This document shows, one piece after another, positions 54,500 through 63,944 of a stretch of 64,000 nt of DNA. The position numbers were made by a program, and so were the translations under genes. The stretch's first letter is position 1, and each line of letters starts with the position of its first letter. The notes under the pieces were generated by a model, which saw nothing but the letters and a program-made list of their open reading frames with translations, was not told the origin of the DNA and made no database searches. Source of the stretch: an uncultured Pelagibacteraceae bacterium (GTDB lineage: Bacteria > Pseudomonadota > Alphaproteobacteria > Pelagibacterales > Pelagibacteraceae); NCBI GenBank assembly GCA_902583645.1, contig CACHWQ010000004.1, forward strand, positions 1 to 64,000. Reading direction: 5' to 3'.

Positions 54500-55426
54500 C
54501 TATAAAATTAAATTTATTAATTCACTCTCATTAGAAATTTCTAAATCTATTTCAACAAAATTTATGTCATCTCTCAATTCTTCTTGTATTCTAAAGTAGT
54601 CTTTTTCAGTTGTAATAATTTCTAAATTTTTATCTTTAGCAAATTTTTTAAGATTATCTATTTCATTTTTTTTATAATTATAATGATCTGGAAATGTGAA
54701 ATGTTTAAATACCTTAAAGTTATTTTCTTTTAATGTATAATCAAAACTTTTTGGATTTCCTATACCAGAAAATATCAGATAGTTTTTCGATGTATCTAAA
54801 TTATAAGAATTTTTAAGTTTATAACTACCTTCAAATATTTTAATATTACTATTTATTTTCGAAATTTTCTCTTTAATAACTTTGTTTTCTATGTCTGGTC
54901 CGTTTAAAAATATTATATCAAAATTTTTAATTGAATTAACTTCTTCTCTCAAGGGACCCGCGGGAATAGTCAATCCGTTTCCAATCCAATTATTTGAGCT
55001 GAAACAACAAATTTTAAAATCATAGTTTATATGATTCTCTTGAAGCCCATCATCTAAAATTGCGTATTTAAAATTTTGCTTTATTGCGCTATCCAGTGAA
55101 TCTTTACGATTTATTTTACTTATTAAATTTGTTTTTTTGTTTATAAGTATTTGCTCATCTTTTTGATCAACATAAAATTTTTTTATTACGGTAGCTTTTA
55201 AATTTTTTGAATTGAGCAATTTACTAATTTTTATTGACAAAGGAGTCTTCCCAGTTCCGCCAATGTAAATGTTACCAACACAAATAGTTTTGATTTCAGG
55301 AAAGTTTAAATTTTCACTTTTTCTTAATGATTTTAATAGTTGAATTATTTTAGATATTGGTAAAATTAAATAGGCTATAAGACTTGGTTTTTTTTCATCC
55401 CAAAAATCTGGCTTTTTAATTTTCAT
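54500..55426 (-). CDS. lpxK: Tetraacyldisaccharide 4'-kinase
   Basis: 308 residues; phosphorylates the 4' position of the lipid A disaccharide precursor at the inner membrane. The P-loop is VGNIYIGGTGKTPL (about 51-64), preceded by a membrane-associating N-terminus (PSLIAYLILPISKII). Further landmarks are LDDGLQENHINYDFKICCF, with the conserved Asp-Asp-Gly-x-Q-x, and FPDHYNYKKNEI near the end. Overlaps waaA by four bases (ATGA), as commonly seen in alphaproteobacterial lipid A clusters. Confidence 0.95.
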   Translation of the reverse strand: MKIKKPDFWDEKKPSLIAYLILPISKIIQLLKSLRKSENLNFPEIKTICVGNIYIGGTGKTPLSIKISKLLNSKNLKATVIKKFYVDQKDEQILINKKTNLISKINRKDSLDSAIKQNFKYAILDDGLQENHINYDFKICCFSSNNWIGNGLTIPAGPLREEVNSIKNFDIIFLNGPDIENKVIKEKISKINSNIKIFEGSYKLKNSYNLDTSKNYLIFSGIGNPKSFDYTLKENNFKVFKHFTFPDHYNYKKNEIDNLKKFAKDKNLEIITTEKDYFRIQEELRDDINFVEIDLEISNESELINLIL

Positions 55427-56673
55427 TTTATAATTGTGCTTTCAATTTCCTTTTTTGCATTAACTAAAATTTTATCACCTAGTTTTTTTACTTTTTTAAT
55501 GAGAGATTTAGTATTTTTTTTATTTTTTATTAAAATTTCTATATTTTTTTTTAAACTCTTTTCACTTTCGATTTTCTTAGATGCTTGAATTTGGTTTAAA
55601 TAGTTATAGATATTTTTAAAATTATTTACATAAGGACCATGCAAAACCTTACAACCGTGTCTTGCTGGTTCCAAGGGATTTTGGCCACCATGATTTATTA
55701 AAGATCCGCCTATAAATACTGTTTTAACCAAATTAAAAAATTTTTCTGTCTCACCATAAGTATCTACTAGGTATATATCTATTTCATTTAGTTTTTTATT
55801 TTTCCAACTATGACAATGTACTTTCAAATTATGATTGTTATACATTTCGAGTAGTTCTTTTGATCGATCGATATGTCTTGGTATAACTATACTTAATAAA
55901 TTCTTATATTTTTTTTTCAAAATTTGATGAACCTTCATGCATATAAATTCTTCACCTCTATGAGTACTTGATGCGCACCATACTTTTCTATTTAGAAAGA
56001 ATTTCTTTAAATCTTTTGGCAAAGAAAGACTTTTTGATTTATTTTGGGCAAATTTCAAATTACCTATTGGTTTGATATTTTTTACTCCAAAATATTTTAA
56101 ATATTTTGTAGTTTCATTATTTGATGGCAAACATTTATGAAAACATTGAAAGATCATTTTTGTAAAATTTCCCAAAATTTTCCATCTTTTAAAAGATTTT
56201 TTTGTTATTCTCCCATTTAGAAGTAAAATTGGAATTGATTTACTTTTAAGATTTAAAAACATATTTGGCCATATTTCCGAGTCTATAAAAATAGCTATAT
56301 TTGGCTTCCAATAATTAATAAATTTTTTTGAAAAAGAATTAGTATCTATTGGAAAAAACTGGTGAATAGTTTTTTTAAACCTAAATTGATCAAATATTTT
56401 TGATGAGCTTAATGTTGACGAAGTTACTAATATTTGATCAATTTTTTTATTATTTTCTAATTGAAGAACTAACGGAAGCACACTTGAAATTTCTCCAACG
56501 CTAGCCCCATGAAACCAAATTAAATTTTTTTTATATTTTTTTTGTGTAAAAATACATAATTTTTCGATAAACCTTTTTTTATCTTCCTTATTTACAAAAA
56601 TCCTTATTAAAATTATTATTGGAGATAGAACTAAAATAATATTTATGATAATTCTATATATTATTAGTAGCAT
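55423..56673 (-). CDS. waaA: Kdo transferase (3-deoxy-D-manno-octulosonic acid transferase)
   Basis: 416 residues; attaches Kdo to lipid IVA. An N-terminal membrane anchor (about 3-25) is followed by GT-B folds. The family's FHGASVGEISSVLPL (about 54-68) contains the catalytic Glu, and further landmarks are FIDSEIWPNM, LLLNGRITKKSFKRW, CASSTHRGEEFI and FVGGSLINHGGQNPLEPA (about 333-350), the donor-binding part. Length matches E. coli WaaA (425). Five bases after msbA stop and overlapping lpxK. Confidence 0.95.
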   Translation of the reverse strand: MLLIIYRIIINIILVLSPIIILIRIFVNKEDKKRFIEKLCIFTQKKYKKNLIWFHGASVGEISSVLPLVLQLENNKKIDQILVTSSTLSSSKIFDQFRFKKTIHQFFPIDTNSFSKKFINYWKPNIAIFIDSEIWPNMFLNLKSKSIPILLLNGRITKKSFKRWKILGNFTKMIFQCFHKCLPSNNETTKYLKYFGVKNIKPIGNLKFAQNKSKSLSLPKDLKKFFLNRKVWCASSTHRGEEFICMKVHQILKKKYKNLLSIVIPRHIDRSKELLEMYNNHNLKVHCHSWKNKKLNEIDIYLVDTYGETEKFFNLVKTVFIGGSLINHGGQNPLEPARHGCKVLHGPYVNNFKNIYNYLNQIQASKKIESEKSLKKNIEILIKNKKNTKSLIKKVKKLGDKILVNAKKEIESTIIK

Positions 56674-56677
56674 TAAT

Positions 56678-58414
56678 TTAATTAGCTTGCTTTTGATAAA
56701 AACTTTTATAAATCTTTGAATTTTCTATTAACTCTTTATGAGTTCCAGAGTCTACTATTTTCCCTTTGTCTACTACAAAAATTTTATTTGCATTTAAAAT
56801 TGTTGAAAGTCTATGTGCGATAACAAGAGTAGTTTTATTTTTAGTTAAAATCTCCATAGCACTTTGTATCTTATTTTCTGTTTCGGCATCCAATGATGAG
56901 GTTGCTTCATCTAAAAGGATAACTGGTGATTTTTTTAACATTGCTCTTGCAATGGAAATTCTTTGTTTCTCACCACCAGATAGACGTATTCCATTTTCAC
57001 CAATTACAGTATCAAATTGCTGTGGCAACTTCTCCACAAAATCACTTACTGAGGATTTTCTAGCAACATCAAAGAATTCCTTTTCAGATGCTGTTGGGTT
57101 TGCATATAGAATATTATTTTTTATAGTATCATCAAAAAGCGTTACATCTTGTGTAACAAGAGAAATATTTTTTCTTAAGTCTTTAATTTTAACTGAATAA
57201 ATTGATTGATTATCAATTTTAATATCTCCTTCATCACAATCATAAAATCTAGGAATAAGATTTAAAATTGAGGATTTGCCTGCTCCGGTATAACCAACTA
57301 AAGCCGTCATTTTGCCTCCACTTAAAACTATATTTAATTTATCCAGTGTTAAATTTTCTGATTTATTATATTTAAAACTACAGTTTTCGAATTTTATTTC
57401 ACCACTGTCTATTTCTAATGAATTGTTGCCTTCTTTTTCATCAATTTCATTTTTTATATCTATAATTGGTATTATTCTTTTTGCAGCTGACAAACCGGTA
57501 TTAATAGTGAGGTTAAGTGTTGCCAGAGCTCTTACAGGCTGATAGGCGAGCATCATAGCAGCTAGAAATGAAAAAAAATTATTTATTTCTAATTCGCCAC
57601 CAATTATTAATTTACCAGAGAAAAAAATTAATAAAGCTATCATAATACCTGTTAAAATTTCCATTATTGGAGATGCTCTAACAAATACAATTGCAATCTT
57701 TTTTCCTTTTTCTAGAACATTTTTTAAAAAAATATCAACTCTCCTTATTTCAAAATTTTCTGTTTGAAAAATTTTTATTAGTTTATGATTTTTAAATATT
57801 TCCATTAAATGTTTTGTTAGTTCTTCTGATTTTATTGCTGTTTCTGTTGTAACTTTGCTAATTCTTTTTCCTAAAGACTTAGCAGCAAATGATGCCAAGG
57901 GTATCATTATCATCGCAATTAAAGATAGCTTCCAATTTTGGTAAAACATTACACATAATAAAAAAACTAATGTTAAACTATCTTTAAAAAGACTAAGCAG
58001 AGCAGTACTAACTAAGTTTACAATGAGTGATGTATCAAAGGTTAAATTAGAGATAAATTTCCCTGTATGTTTATTGTCTATAAAACCTGTGTCAGCTTTA
58101 ATAAGACTTGTAACCATATCCTTTTGAATATCTTTTTTTATTTGTTGACCGACTTCTATCATAATGACTTTAGCTAGATACAACGAAATACCCTTGGCAG
58201 AAAAAGAAATTATTATAGCCAAAGGGATCAATAAAATTAATTTTTCATCTTTCTCAATAAATATTTTTTTAATTGCAGGATCTAAAAGCCAGGCAATGGC
58301 AGATGTAGACAAAGCAACTATAATCGAAAAAATTATAGCAATAATTATTTTACCAATAAAACGTTTTGTATAATTTTTATAAAGCCTAATAATAATATCT
58401 TTACTTTGGGTCAT
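56678..58414 (-). CDS. msbA: MsbA-like lipid A/phospholipid flippase ABC transporter
   Basis: 578 residues, one half-transporter of a homodimer. Six transmembrane helices (about 15-310) precede an ATPase domain with Walker A GYTGAGKSS (about 375-383), signature LSGGEKQRISIARAML, Walker B VILLDEATSSLD and the switch His in VIAHRLSTI. It is the MsbA size (582 in E. coli) and sits between ubiA and waaA, so it most likely flips lipid A-core to the periplasmic face. A general multidrug half-transporter is a less likely alternative. Confidence 0.9.
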   Translation of the reverse strand: MTQSKDIIIRLYKNYTKRFIGKIIIAIIFSIIVALSTSAIAWLLDPAIKKIFIEKDEKLILLIPLAIIISFSAKGISLYLAKVIMIEVGQQIKKDIQKDMVTSLIKADTGFIDNKHTGKFISNLTFDTSLIVNLVSTALLSLFKDSLTLVFLLCVMFYQNWKLSLIAMIMIPLASFAAKSLGKRISKVTTETAIKSEELTKHLMEIFKNHKLIKIFQTENFEIRRVDIFLKNVLEKGKKIAIVFVRASPIMEILTGIMIALLIFFSGKLIIGGELEINNFFSFLAAMMLAYQPVRALATLNLTINTGLSAAKRIIPIIDIKNEIDEKEGNNSLEIDSGEIKFENCSFKYNKSENLTLDKLNIVLSGGKMTALVGYTGAGKSSILNLIPRFYDCDEGDIKIDNQSIYSVKIKDLRKNISLVTQDVTLFDDTIKNNILYANPTASEKEFFDVARKSSVSDFVEKLPQQFDTVIGENGIRLSGGEKQRISIARAMLKKSPVILLDEATSSLDAETENKIQSAMEILTKNKTTLVIAHRLSTILNANKIFVVDKGKIVDSGTHKELIENSKIYKSFYQKQAN

Positions 58415-59280
58415 AGTATAATTTTTCCTATCAAAATATTTACAAAAATTAAAAAACCCAAAAAATTATTTGATTTAAATATTTTTAAACAATCTTTGCC
58501 TGACTCGATATTTAGATTAAAAAGTTGATAGAAAAATAAATGCAAAATAATTATAATCAATCCAAAAAAATATAAGTTTGAGAAGTTCATTTTATAACCA
58601 ATAAAAAATAAAGAGATTATAAATATTAAATAACATGCAAATATAAATAATTTTGGATATTTTTTAAATTTTATTGATGTAGATTTTACTCCTATTATTT
58701 CATCATCTTTGATATCTTGAAATCCATATATAGTGTCGTAACCTAATGTCCAAAATATGGCTCCAAAATAAAATATTAGTGGAACAATGCTTACTTGGCC
58801 ATAAATAGCAGTCCATCCAAGGATTAAACCATAATTAAAAGTAATACCCAAGAATAATTGGGGCCAATATGTAAATCTTTTCATATACGGGTATGAAAAT
58901 GCTAAAGGCATTGAGAGAAAAGCTAAGATTATTGTGAACGAGTTAAATTGAATTAAAACTAATAGTGCAATAATACAAAGTATTCCCGAAAAAAATAAAG
59001 CAAGTTTTATTGAAATCTTTCCAGATGCAATTGGTCTCATTTTTGTTCTTTCAACTTGAGCATCAAAATCTTTATCAACAATATCATTGATAATACAGCC
59101 AGCTGATCTCATAAGTATTGATCCTAAAAAAAATAAAAAACCAAATTTTAAAAAAAGTTGAATATTATTTGTAAAATCGAAAGCTACAGTAAGACCCCAG
59201 ATACATGGCCAAAACAATAGCATGTATCCAATTGGTCTTTTAAATCTTGTGAGCTCTATGAGGTTATTAATTTTTTCCAT
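58411..59280 (-). CDS. ubiA: 4-Hydroxybenzoate polyprenyltransferase
   Basis: 289 residues, multi-helix prenyltransferase of ubiquinone synthesis. The aspartate-rich motif in RSAGCIINDIVDKDFDAQVERTKMRPIASG (about 59-88) is the N-D-x-x-D-x-x-x-D of the family, and a second, GYDTIYGFQDIKDDEIIGVKSTSIKF (about 178-203), carries the Y-D-x-x-Y-x-x-x-D motif. Both metal-binding sites are intact. Length is like E. coli UbiA (290). Its stop overlaps msbA by four bases, so it leads the lipid A operon. Confidence 0.96.
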   Translation of the reverse strand: MEKINNLIELTRFKRPIGYMLLFWPCIWGLTVAFDFTNNIQLFLKFGFLFFLGSILMRSAGCIINDIVDKDFDAQVERTKMRPIASGKISIKLALFFSGILCIIALLVLIQFNSFTIILAFLSMPLAFSYPYMKRFTYWPQLFLGITFNYGLILGWTAIYGQVSIVPLIFYFGAIFWTLGYDTIYGFQDIKDDEIIGVKSTSIKFKKYPKLFIFACYLIFIISLFFIGYKMNFSNLYFFGLIIIILHLFFYQLFNLNIESGKDCLKIFKSNNFLGFLIFVNILIGKIIL

Positions 59281-59332
59281 CAGAATTTACTTGTAAATAG
59301 CAAACGGTAGTTTCATAATCAAACTGATTCGT

Positions 59333-59737
59333 ATGAATATTGATTATACAGTAACTGCCTTAATGTTTCCCGCTATTCCTTTACTTATGGGAGTGTATAG
59401 CAATAGATTTCATACGCTAAGTAAATTAATAAGAGAACTTCATGATGAACATGTTTATGAAAAACATGTTCCACCAGAATGGCAAAAACAATTCTTAAAT
59501 TTAAGTAATCGTATCTATATTTTAAGATGGACTATAATGTTTGCTGCATTTGGTTTTTTATTCAATATGTTGACTGTCTTTGCCCTCTATTTAGATGAAT
59601 TATTTGTTGCTAGAGTAATTTTTGGATCTTGTTGTTTATCAATGATAATTTCAATAATATTTTTTATAAGAGAAATACAAGTGTCGACTAACGCATTGAA
59701 TCTTCATATGTCTGATATGGATGTAAAAATCGACTAA
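59333..59737 (+). CDS. DUF2721 family membrane protein
   Basis: 134 residues with three hydrophobic segments (about 5-20, 63-85 and 94-114). The pattern ALMFPAIPLLMGVYSNRFHTLSKLIRELHDEH, RIYILRWTIMFAAFGFLFNMLTVFALYL and RVIFGSCCLSMIISIIFFIREIQVSTNALN fits the DUF2721 family. Function unknown. It is divergent from ubiA and ends four bases inside the convergent quinone oxidoreductase gene. Confidence 0.8.
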   Translation: MNIDYTVTALMFPAIPLLMGVYSNRFHTLSKLIRELHDEHVYEKHVPPEWQKQFLNLSNRIYILRWTIMFAAFGFLFNMLTVFALYLDELFVARVIFGSCCLSMIISIIFFIREIQVSTNALNLHMSDMDVKID

Positions 59738-60708
59738 TTAGGGACTATAATAGCTGGCCCTATAATTTTTCTTCCCTCTAAATCTTGATGGGCAGTTACA
59801 ACATCTTTTAAACTATACTTTTTAAAGATGTCAATTTTTACTTTTTCTGTTTTTACCATTTGAAAAAGTTTTATAGCAGCTTCATCTAGCTCACTTCTCG
59901 TTGCAGTATAATGTGCGATACTAGGACGTGTTAAAAATAATCCTTTTGGCGCAATTAATTTTCCAACATCAAGTGGATCAAGTTTTCCAGAAGCATTACC
60001 AAAAGAAACAAATGTGCCTCGCATTTTTAAGCAACCCAATGATTTTACCATAGTTACTTTTCCAACTCCGTCATAAACTACTGGCAACCCCTTATCATTT
60101 GTAATTTCCATAACTTTTTGTTGAAAATCATCTTTCGAATAATTGATTACGTAGTCACATCCAAATTTTTTTGCTATTTCAATTTTTTCGTCAGATCCTA
60201 CTGTCCCTATTACATTACAACCTAAACTTTTTGCCCATTGGCAAAATATTTGCCCTACACCACCTGCTGCAGCATGGAACAATATTGTTTGACCCGATTT
60301 TACAGCATATGTTTTGTGTAATAGATAAAATGTTGTCAGCCCTTTAGTCATTAAAGTTGCAACAACCTCTAAATCAATTCCATCAGGAACTTTTACTAAA
60401 CTTTTAACAGGATAAATTCTATGTGAAGAATATGAGCCTATCGGTGCGGCTGCATAAGCTACTTTATCTCCTTCTTGAAAATCACCTACATTTTTTCCTA
60501 TTTTTTCAATTATACCAGATGCCTCTAATCCTATGCCTGATGGAAGAGGAACAGGGTATAAGCCTGATCTATGATATGTATCAATATAGTTTAGACCAAT
60601 TGCTGAATGTTTTATAAGAACTTCACCATCCTTAGGATCTTCAAGTTTTATATCTTTAAGTTTTAAAACTTCAGGACCACCAGTTTTTTTAATTTCGATT
60701 GCTTGCAC
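59734..60708 (-). CDS. NADPH:quinone oxidoreductase, zeta-crystallin type
   Basis: 324-residue medium-chain dehydrogenase/reductase without zinc-binding cysteines in the catalytic place. The N-terminal GroES-like fold has IDTYHRSGLYPVPLPSGIGLEASGI, with the Q-O-R pattern. The Rossmann loop is HAAAGGVGQIFCQWAKSLG (about 145-163), and YDGVGKVTMVKSLGCLKMRGTFVSFGNASG follows. Length equals E. coli QorA (327). It would reduce quinones by NADPH. Its start shares a base with the pirin stop, so pirin and qor are coupled. Confidence 0.92.
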   Translation of the reverse strand: MQAIEIKKTGGPEVLKLKDIKLEDPKDGEVLIKHSAIGLNYIDTYHRSGLYPVPLPSGIGLEASGIIEKIGKNVGDFQEGDKVAYAAAPIGSYSSHRIYPVKSLVKVPDGIDLEVVATLMTKGLTTFYLLHKTYAVKSGQTILFHAAAGGVGQIFCQWAKSLGCNVIGTVGSDEKIEIAKKFGCDYVINYSKDDFQQKVMEITNDKGLPVVYDGVGKVTMVKSLGCLKMRGTFVSFGNASGKLDPLDVGKLIAPKGLFLTRPSIAHYTATRSELDEAAIKLFQMVKTEKVKIDIFKKYSLKDVVTAHQDLEGRKIIGPAIIVPN

Positions 60709-61544
60709 TATTTTACGAAAGTTCCATTATGATAATCATTTACAGCTTGTAAAATTTCAGATTTAGTATTCATAACGAACGGACCTCCTCTAGCAATTTG
60801 TTCATTAATAGGTTTTCCAGAAATAAGCAAGAATTTTGAATTAGAAATGCATTTAATTTTTAGGTTTTTACCCTTTGATAATAAAATTAAATTTGAATTA
60901 GCTAATTTATCGTGTTCTTTTTCTCCAATTTTAATTTCACCATTTATCAAATAAATGAGAGAATTATGGGTTTTAGGAAGATCATAAATAAACTCTTTGT
61001 CTTTTTTTAATTCTATATCAAAATAAATTGGCTCAACATTATGACCTTTGATTGGACCTTCAGCTTTTTCAAATTTACCTGCTATAGTTTTAACAATTTT
61101 GTCACTGTCCTTGTGTATCTGCATTTCCTTAGAATTGATATAAATGTACTCAGGTTTGCTCATTTTTAATTTAGCAGGCATGTTAATCCATAGTTGGAAA
61201 CCTTGAAGTTTTCCATCACTCATTGCAGGCATTTCCGAATGTATGATTCCACTTCCAGTTTTCATCCACTGAACATCACCAGCTTTCATTCTTCCTTTTC
61301 CACCAGTACTATCTTCGTGTTCAAATTCACCGTGAAGCATGTAGGTTACTGTTTCTATTCCTCTGTGAGGATGAGGCGGAAAACCACCTATATAATCCTC
61401 TTTATCTTCTGATCCAAATTCGTCCAACATTAAAAATGGATCATAATAATTTGGTTCCACCCCAATACTTCTTTTTAATTTAACACCAGCACCATCTGAT
61501 GATGGTATGGGCTTTATTATTTTTTCAACTTCTATAATTTTCAT
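60708..61544 (-). CDS. Pirin family protein
   Basis: 278 residues, bicupin fold. The first cupin holds the metal site in GGFPPHPHRGIETVTYMLHGEFEHEDSTGG (about 54-83), with the His-x-His and Glu ligands, and GDVQWMKTGSGIIHSEMP follows. The second cupin, FDIELKKDKEF onward, is weaker, as usual. Bacterial pirins include quercetin 2,3-dioxygenase-like and redox-linked regulators, so function is uncertain. Between DoxX (two-base gap) and qor (one-base overlap). Confidence 0.93.
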   Translation of the reverse strand: MKIIEVEKIIKPIPSSDGAGVKLKRSIGVEPNYYDPFLMLDEFGSEDKEDYIGGFPPHPHRGIETVTYMLHGEFEHEDSTGGKGRMKAGDVQWMKTGSGIIHSEMPAMSDGKLQGFQLWINMPAKLKMSKPEYIYINSKEMQIHKDSDKIVKTIAGKFEKAEGPIKGHNVEPIYFDIELKKDKEFIYDLPKTHNSLIYLINGEIKIGEKEHDKLANSNLILLSKGKNLKIKCISNSKFLLISGKPINEQIARGGPFVMNTKSEILQAVNDYHNGTFVK

Positions 61545-61546
61545 AA

Positions 61547-61921
61547 TTACTTACTTTTATTATCTAAACTAAATTTCTTTGAACCATTTATAACAAGAAA
61601 CAAAAATCCACCTGCTAATGCAATATTCTTCAAAAAAGAGGTTAGTTGCATTTGGTTACTAAAATCATTGTGGAATATAATTGCTGTTGCTAAACAAAAT
61701 AAACTTAAAAATGCCGCAGTAATTTTTGTTTGATATCCTACTATTATTAAAATTGGTCCTAATATCTCTATTATTATGGCTGGTATTATAAGAATTCCAG
61801 GCACACCATATCCTTCTATCCAACCCACAGTTCCATCATAATTAGTTATTTTAAATATTCCATTTATTAAAAATAATATTGAAATTAATATTCTTGCAAA
61901 AAGATCTAAAATATTTGTCAT
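61547..61921 (-). CDS. DoxX family membrane protein
   Basis: 124 residues with four hydrophobic helices. The family pattern is LFARILISILFLINGIFKITNYDGTVGWIEGYGVP then LIIPAIIIEILGPILIIVGYQTKITAAFLSLFCLATAIIFH and a final NIALAGGFLFLVINGSKK. DoxX proteins are thought to sit in quinone-linked redox complexes. Neighbouring pirin and quinone oxidoreductase genes fit an oxidative-stress or redox cluster. Role unproven. Confidence 0.9.
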   Translation of the reverse strand: MTNILDLFARILISILFLINGIFKITNYDGTVGWIEGYGVPGILIIPAIIIEILGPILIIVGYQTKITAAFLSLFCLATAIIFHNDFSNQMQLTSFLKNIALAGGFLFLVINGSKKFSLDNKSK

Positions 61922-61945
61922 GATTATTTATGAAATAATACTTAA

Positions 61946-62608
61946 TTAAATAATATCAAGTAATTCATTTAAATTTTTTAATTCATACTTAGGAGAATAA
62001 TCTAAATTATCAAATACATCACTATTTCTATTGACCCAGAAACAATTGTATCCAAAGTTTCCACCTCCTGAAATATCCCATGTATTTGAACTCAAAAAAG
62101 CAACCTCTTCTTTATCTATTTTATATTTTTTAATAGGGATTTCGTATACTTTTGAACTTGGTTTAAATATTCCAACCTCCTCTATTGAAAAAATATCATC
62201 AAATAAGTTTTTCATGTCGTTTTTTTCTACTAACTCATTTAGTAGGGAAGGTGTACCATTTGAAAGAATAGCAATTTTATAGTTTTTATTTTTTAGTTGT
62301 TTCAAAGTTTCTATAACCTCTGGATATGGAGATAAAATTTTATACAAGTCTAAAAGCTCATTTCTCATATCATTATTTATTCTGAATTTTTTCATGGATT
62401 TATCTAAGCTGTCCTCAGTTATTTGCCAAAAATTTTTATGTTTACTCATCAAACTTCTTAACCATGTATATTCTAACTGGGTTGTTCGCCAATAATTTGC
62501 AAAATTCTCCCATTTATCTCCAATTTTACTTTTGCATTTTTCAGCTGCTGAATTCACATCAAATAACGTTCCATAAGCATCGAAAATTATTGCTTTAAGA
62601 TTTTTCAT
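61946..62608 (-). CDS. L-2-haloacid dehalogenase-type HAD hydrolase
   Basis: 220 residues. Haloacid dehalogenase type II pattern: the nucleophile Asp in IIFDAYGTLFDVNSAAEKC (Asp10 in FDAYGTL), TTQLEYTWLRSLM (about 42-54), ILSNGTPSLLNELV with the conserved Ser-Asn, and the late lysine in FKPSSKVYEIPIKKY plus SSNTWDISGGGNFGYNCFWVNR. FDAYGTLFDV, LEYTWLRS and SSNxWD are features of dehalogenases of short 2-haloacids. A different phosphatase or dehalogenase substrate remains possible. Confidence 0.9.
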   Translation of the reverse strand: MKNLKAIIFDAYGTLFDVNSAAEKCKSKIGDKWENFANYWRTTQLEYTWLRSLMSKHKNFWQITEDSLDKSMKKFRINNDMRNELLDLYKILSPYPEVIETLKQLKNKNYKIAILSNGTPSLLNELVEKNDMKNLFDDIFSIEEVGIFKPSSKVYEIPIKKYKIDKEEVAFLSSNTWDISGGGNFGYNCFWVNRNSDVFDNLDYSPKYELKNLNELLDII

Positions 62609-62624
62609 AAATTAACTTATTTAA

Positions 62625-63326
62625 ATGAGTAATATTAGATTATTTTTTAGCGAAAGTTTATATATAAATTTAAAATCTAAATTAGATAAAACCCAATCAC
62701 ACTATATTCATAAGGTGATGAGAATTAAAGAAGGACAAAATTTTAGTTTATTTAATCAATCTGGAGAATTTGAAGCAAAAGTAGAAAATATAATAAGAGG
62801 AATAGTAGAGTTTTCAGTAGAAAAAAAATTAAGGTCAGCAGATAATCCAAGAGAAATCTGGCTTGCTTTCACACCCATAAAACTCAATTATCTAAATTTA
62901 ATGATTCAAAAAGCTACCGAGTTAGGAGTAACTAGATTTATCCCACTTCTTTCCGATCGCACAGTCGTAAGGAAGATAAATGAAAAAAGAGTTAAAAAAA
63001 TTATTGTTGAAGCATCAGAGCAAAGTAATAGATTAAATTTACCAATTTTAGATAAATTAAAAAAACTTGAAGAATTTTTAATAGAAAATACTGATACAAC
63101 AATTTTCTTTGGAGATCTTAATTCAGATAACAAAAAAATTGATATTCAAAGTGATGAGCCTATATGTGTTTTGATTGGACCAGAGGGTGATTTCTCCATA
63201 AAAGAAAGAGAAATAATTTCTAAAATGAAAAATATAATTCCTTTGAATATCAATAAAAATATTTTAAGATCTGAAACTGCTGCGATATCGATAATTTCTA
63301 TAATTAGTTATTCTCTTTTATCTTAA
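62625..63326 (+). CDS. rsmE: 16S rRNA (uracil-1498-N3)-methyltransferase
   Basis: 233 residues, SPOUT-class methyltransferase with an N-terminal PUA-like domain. It starts IRLFFSESL and has HYIHKVMRIKEGQNFSLFNQSGEF (about 26-49). The SPOUT knot is shown by KATELGVTRFIPLLSDRTVV (about 95-114), EASEQSNRLNLP, VLIGPEGDFSIKEREII (about 182-198) and LRSETAAISIISIISY near the end. Close to E. coli RsmE (243). Read divergently from the dehalogenase gene; its end overlaps the SCO1 gene by nine bases. Confidence 0.95.
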   Translation: MSNIRLFFSESLYINLKSKLDKTQSHYIHKVMRIKEGQNFSLFNQSGEFEAKVENIIRGIVEFSVEKKLRSADNPREIWLAFTPIKLNYLNLMIQKATELGVTRFIPLLSDRTVVRKINEKRVKKIIVEASEQSNRLNLPILDKLKKLEEFLIENTDTTIFFGDLNSDNKKIDIQSDEPICVLIGPEGDFSIKEREIISKMKNIIPLNINKNILRSETAAISIISIISYSLLS

Positions 63327-63908
63327 ATATTTATTTATCACTTTGAACATGTCTTTGTATTTAGCATGATGATTAATTCTATCTAAATACTTTCCATCTT
63401 TTAAAAGTAATACTGATGAACTGTGATTTATTAAATAATTTCCATCTTGATTAAATATTTTCTCTGATAAAACACCCCAAGATTGAGATAATAAAAAAAC
63501 TTTTTTTGGATCGCCAGTTATTCCAAACATTTTATTTTGGAATGTTTCCAAGTAGTTTTTTATCACACTTGGGCTATCCCTATCAGGATCTATGCTCACA
63601 AAGAAAACCTTGAAGTCTTTTCTCTTTCGCTCACTTAAATTGTTAATAACCAAATCTATATTGCTTAAAGTCATTGGGCATATATCTGGACAATTTGTAA
63701 AACCAAAAAAAATTGCTGTTAAAGGTCCATCAAATGATTTTTCAGTGATTGTGTTATTGTTCACATCCTTAAGTGAAAAAGTTGATCCTTTAAATGATGC
63801 GACAAGATCTTCCTTCTGACCTTGAATAGATAAAAAAACTGGTAGCATTAAAAATAGAAAAATTACCAGACATCCACTTATAATTGCAATTGACGTTTTT
63901 ATTTTCAT
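63318..63908 (-). CDS. SCO1/SenC-like copper chaperone or thioredoxin-fold protein
   Basis: 196 residues with an N-terminal membrane anchor (about 8-25), so it faces the periplasm. The thioredoxin-fold domain has FFGFTNCPDICPMTLSNI (about 68-85), with the copper-binding C-x3-C, VFFVSIDPDRDSPSVIKNYL, and the third copper ligand in HSSSVLLL. SCO1 proteins help load the CuA site of cytochrome c oxidase and may also act in redox stress. No oxidase genes are nearby. Divergent from the partial gene at the right edge. Confidence 0.93.
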   Translation of the reverse strand: MKIKTSIAIISGCLVIFLFLMLPVFLSIQGQKEDLVASFKGSTFSLKDVNNNTITEKSFDGPLTAIFFGFTNCPDICPMTLSNIDLVINNLSERKRKDFKVFFVSIDPDRDSPSVIKNYLETFQNKMFGITGDPKKVFLLSQSWGVLSEKIFNQDGNYLINHSSSVLLLKDGKYLDRINHHAKYKDMFKVINKYLR

Positions 63909-63944
63909 TGTTGATAAATAATAATTATTTATTATATAAGATCC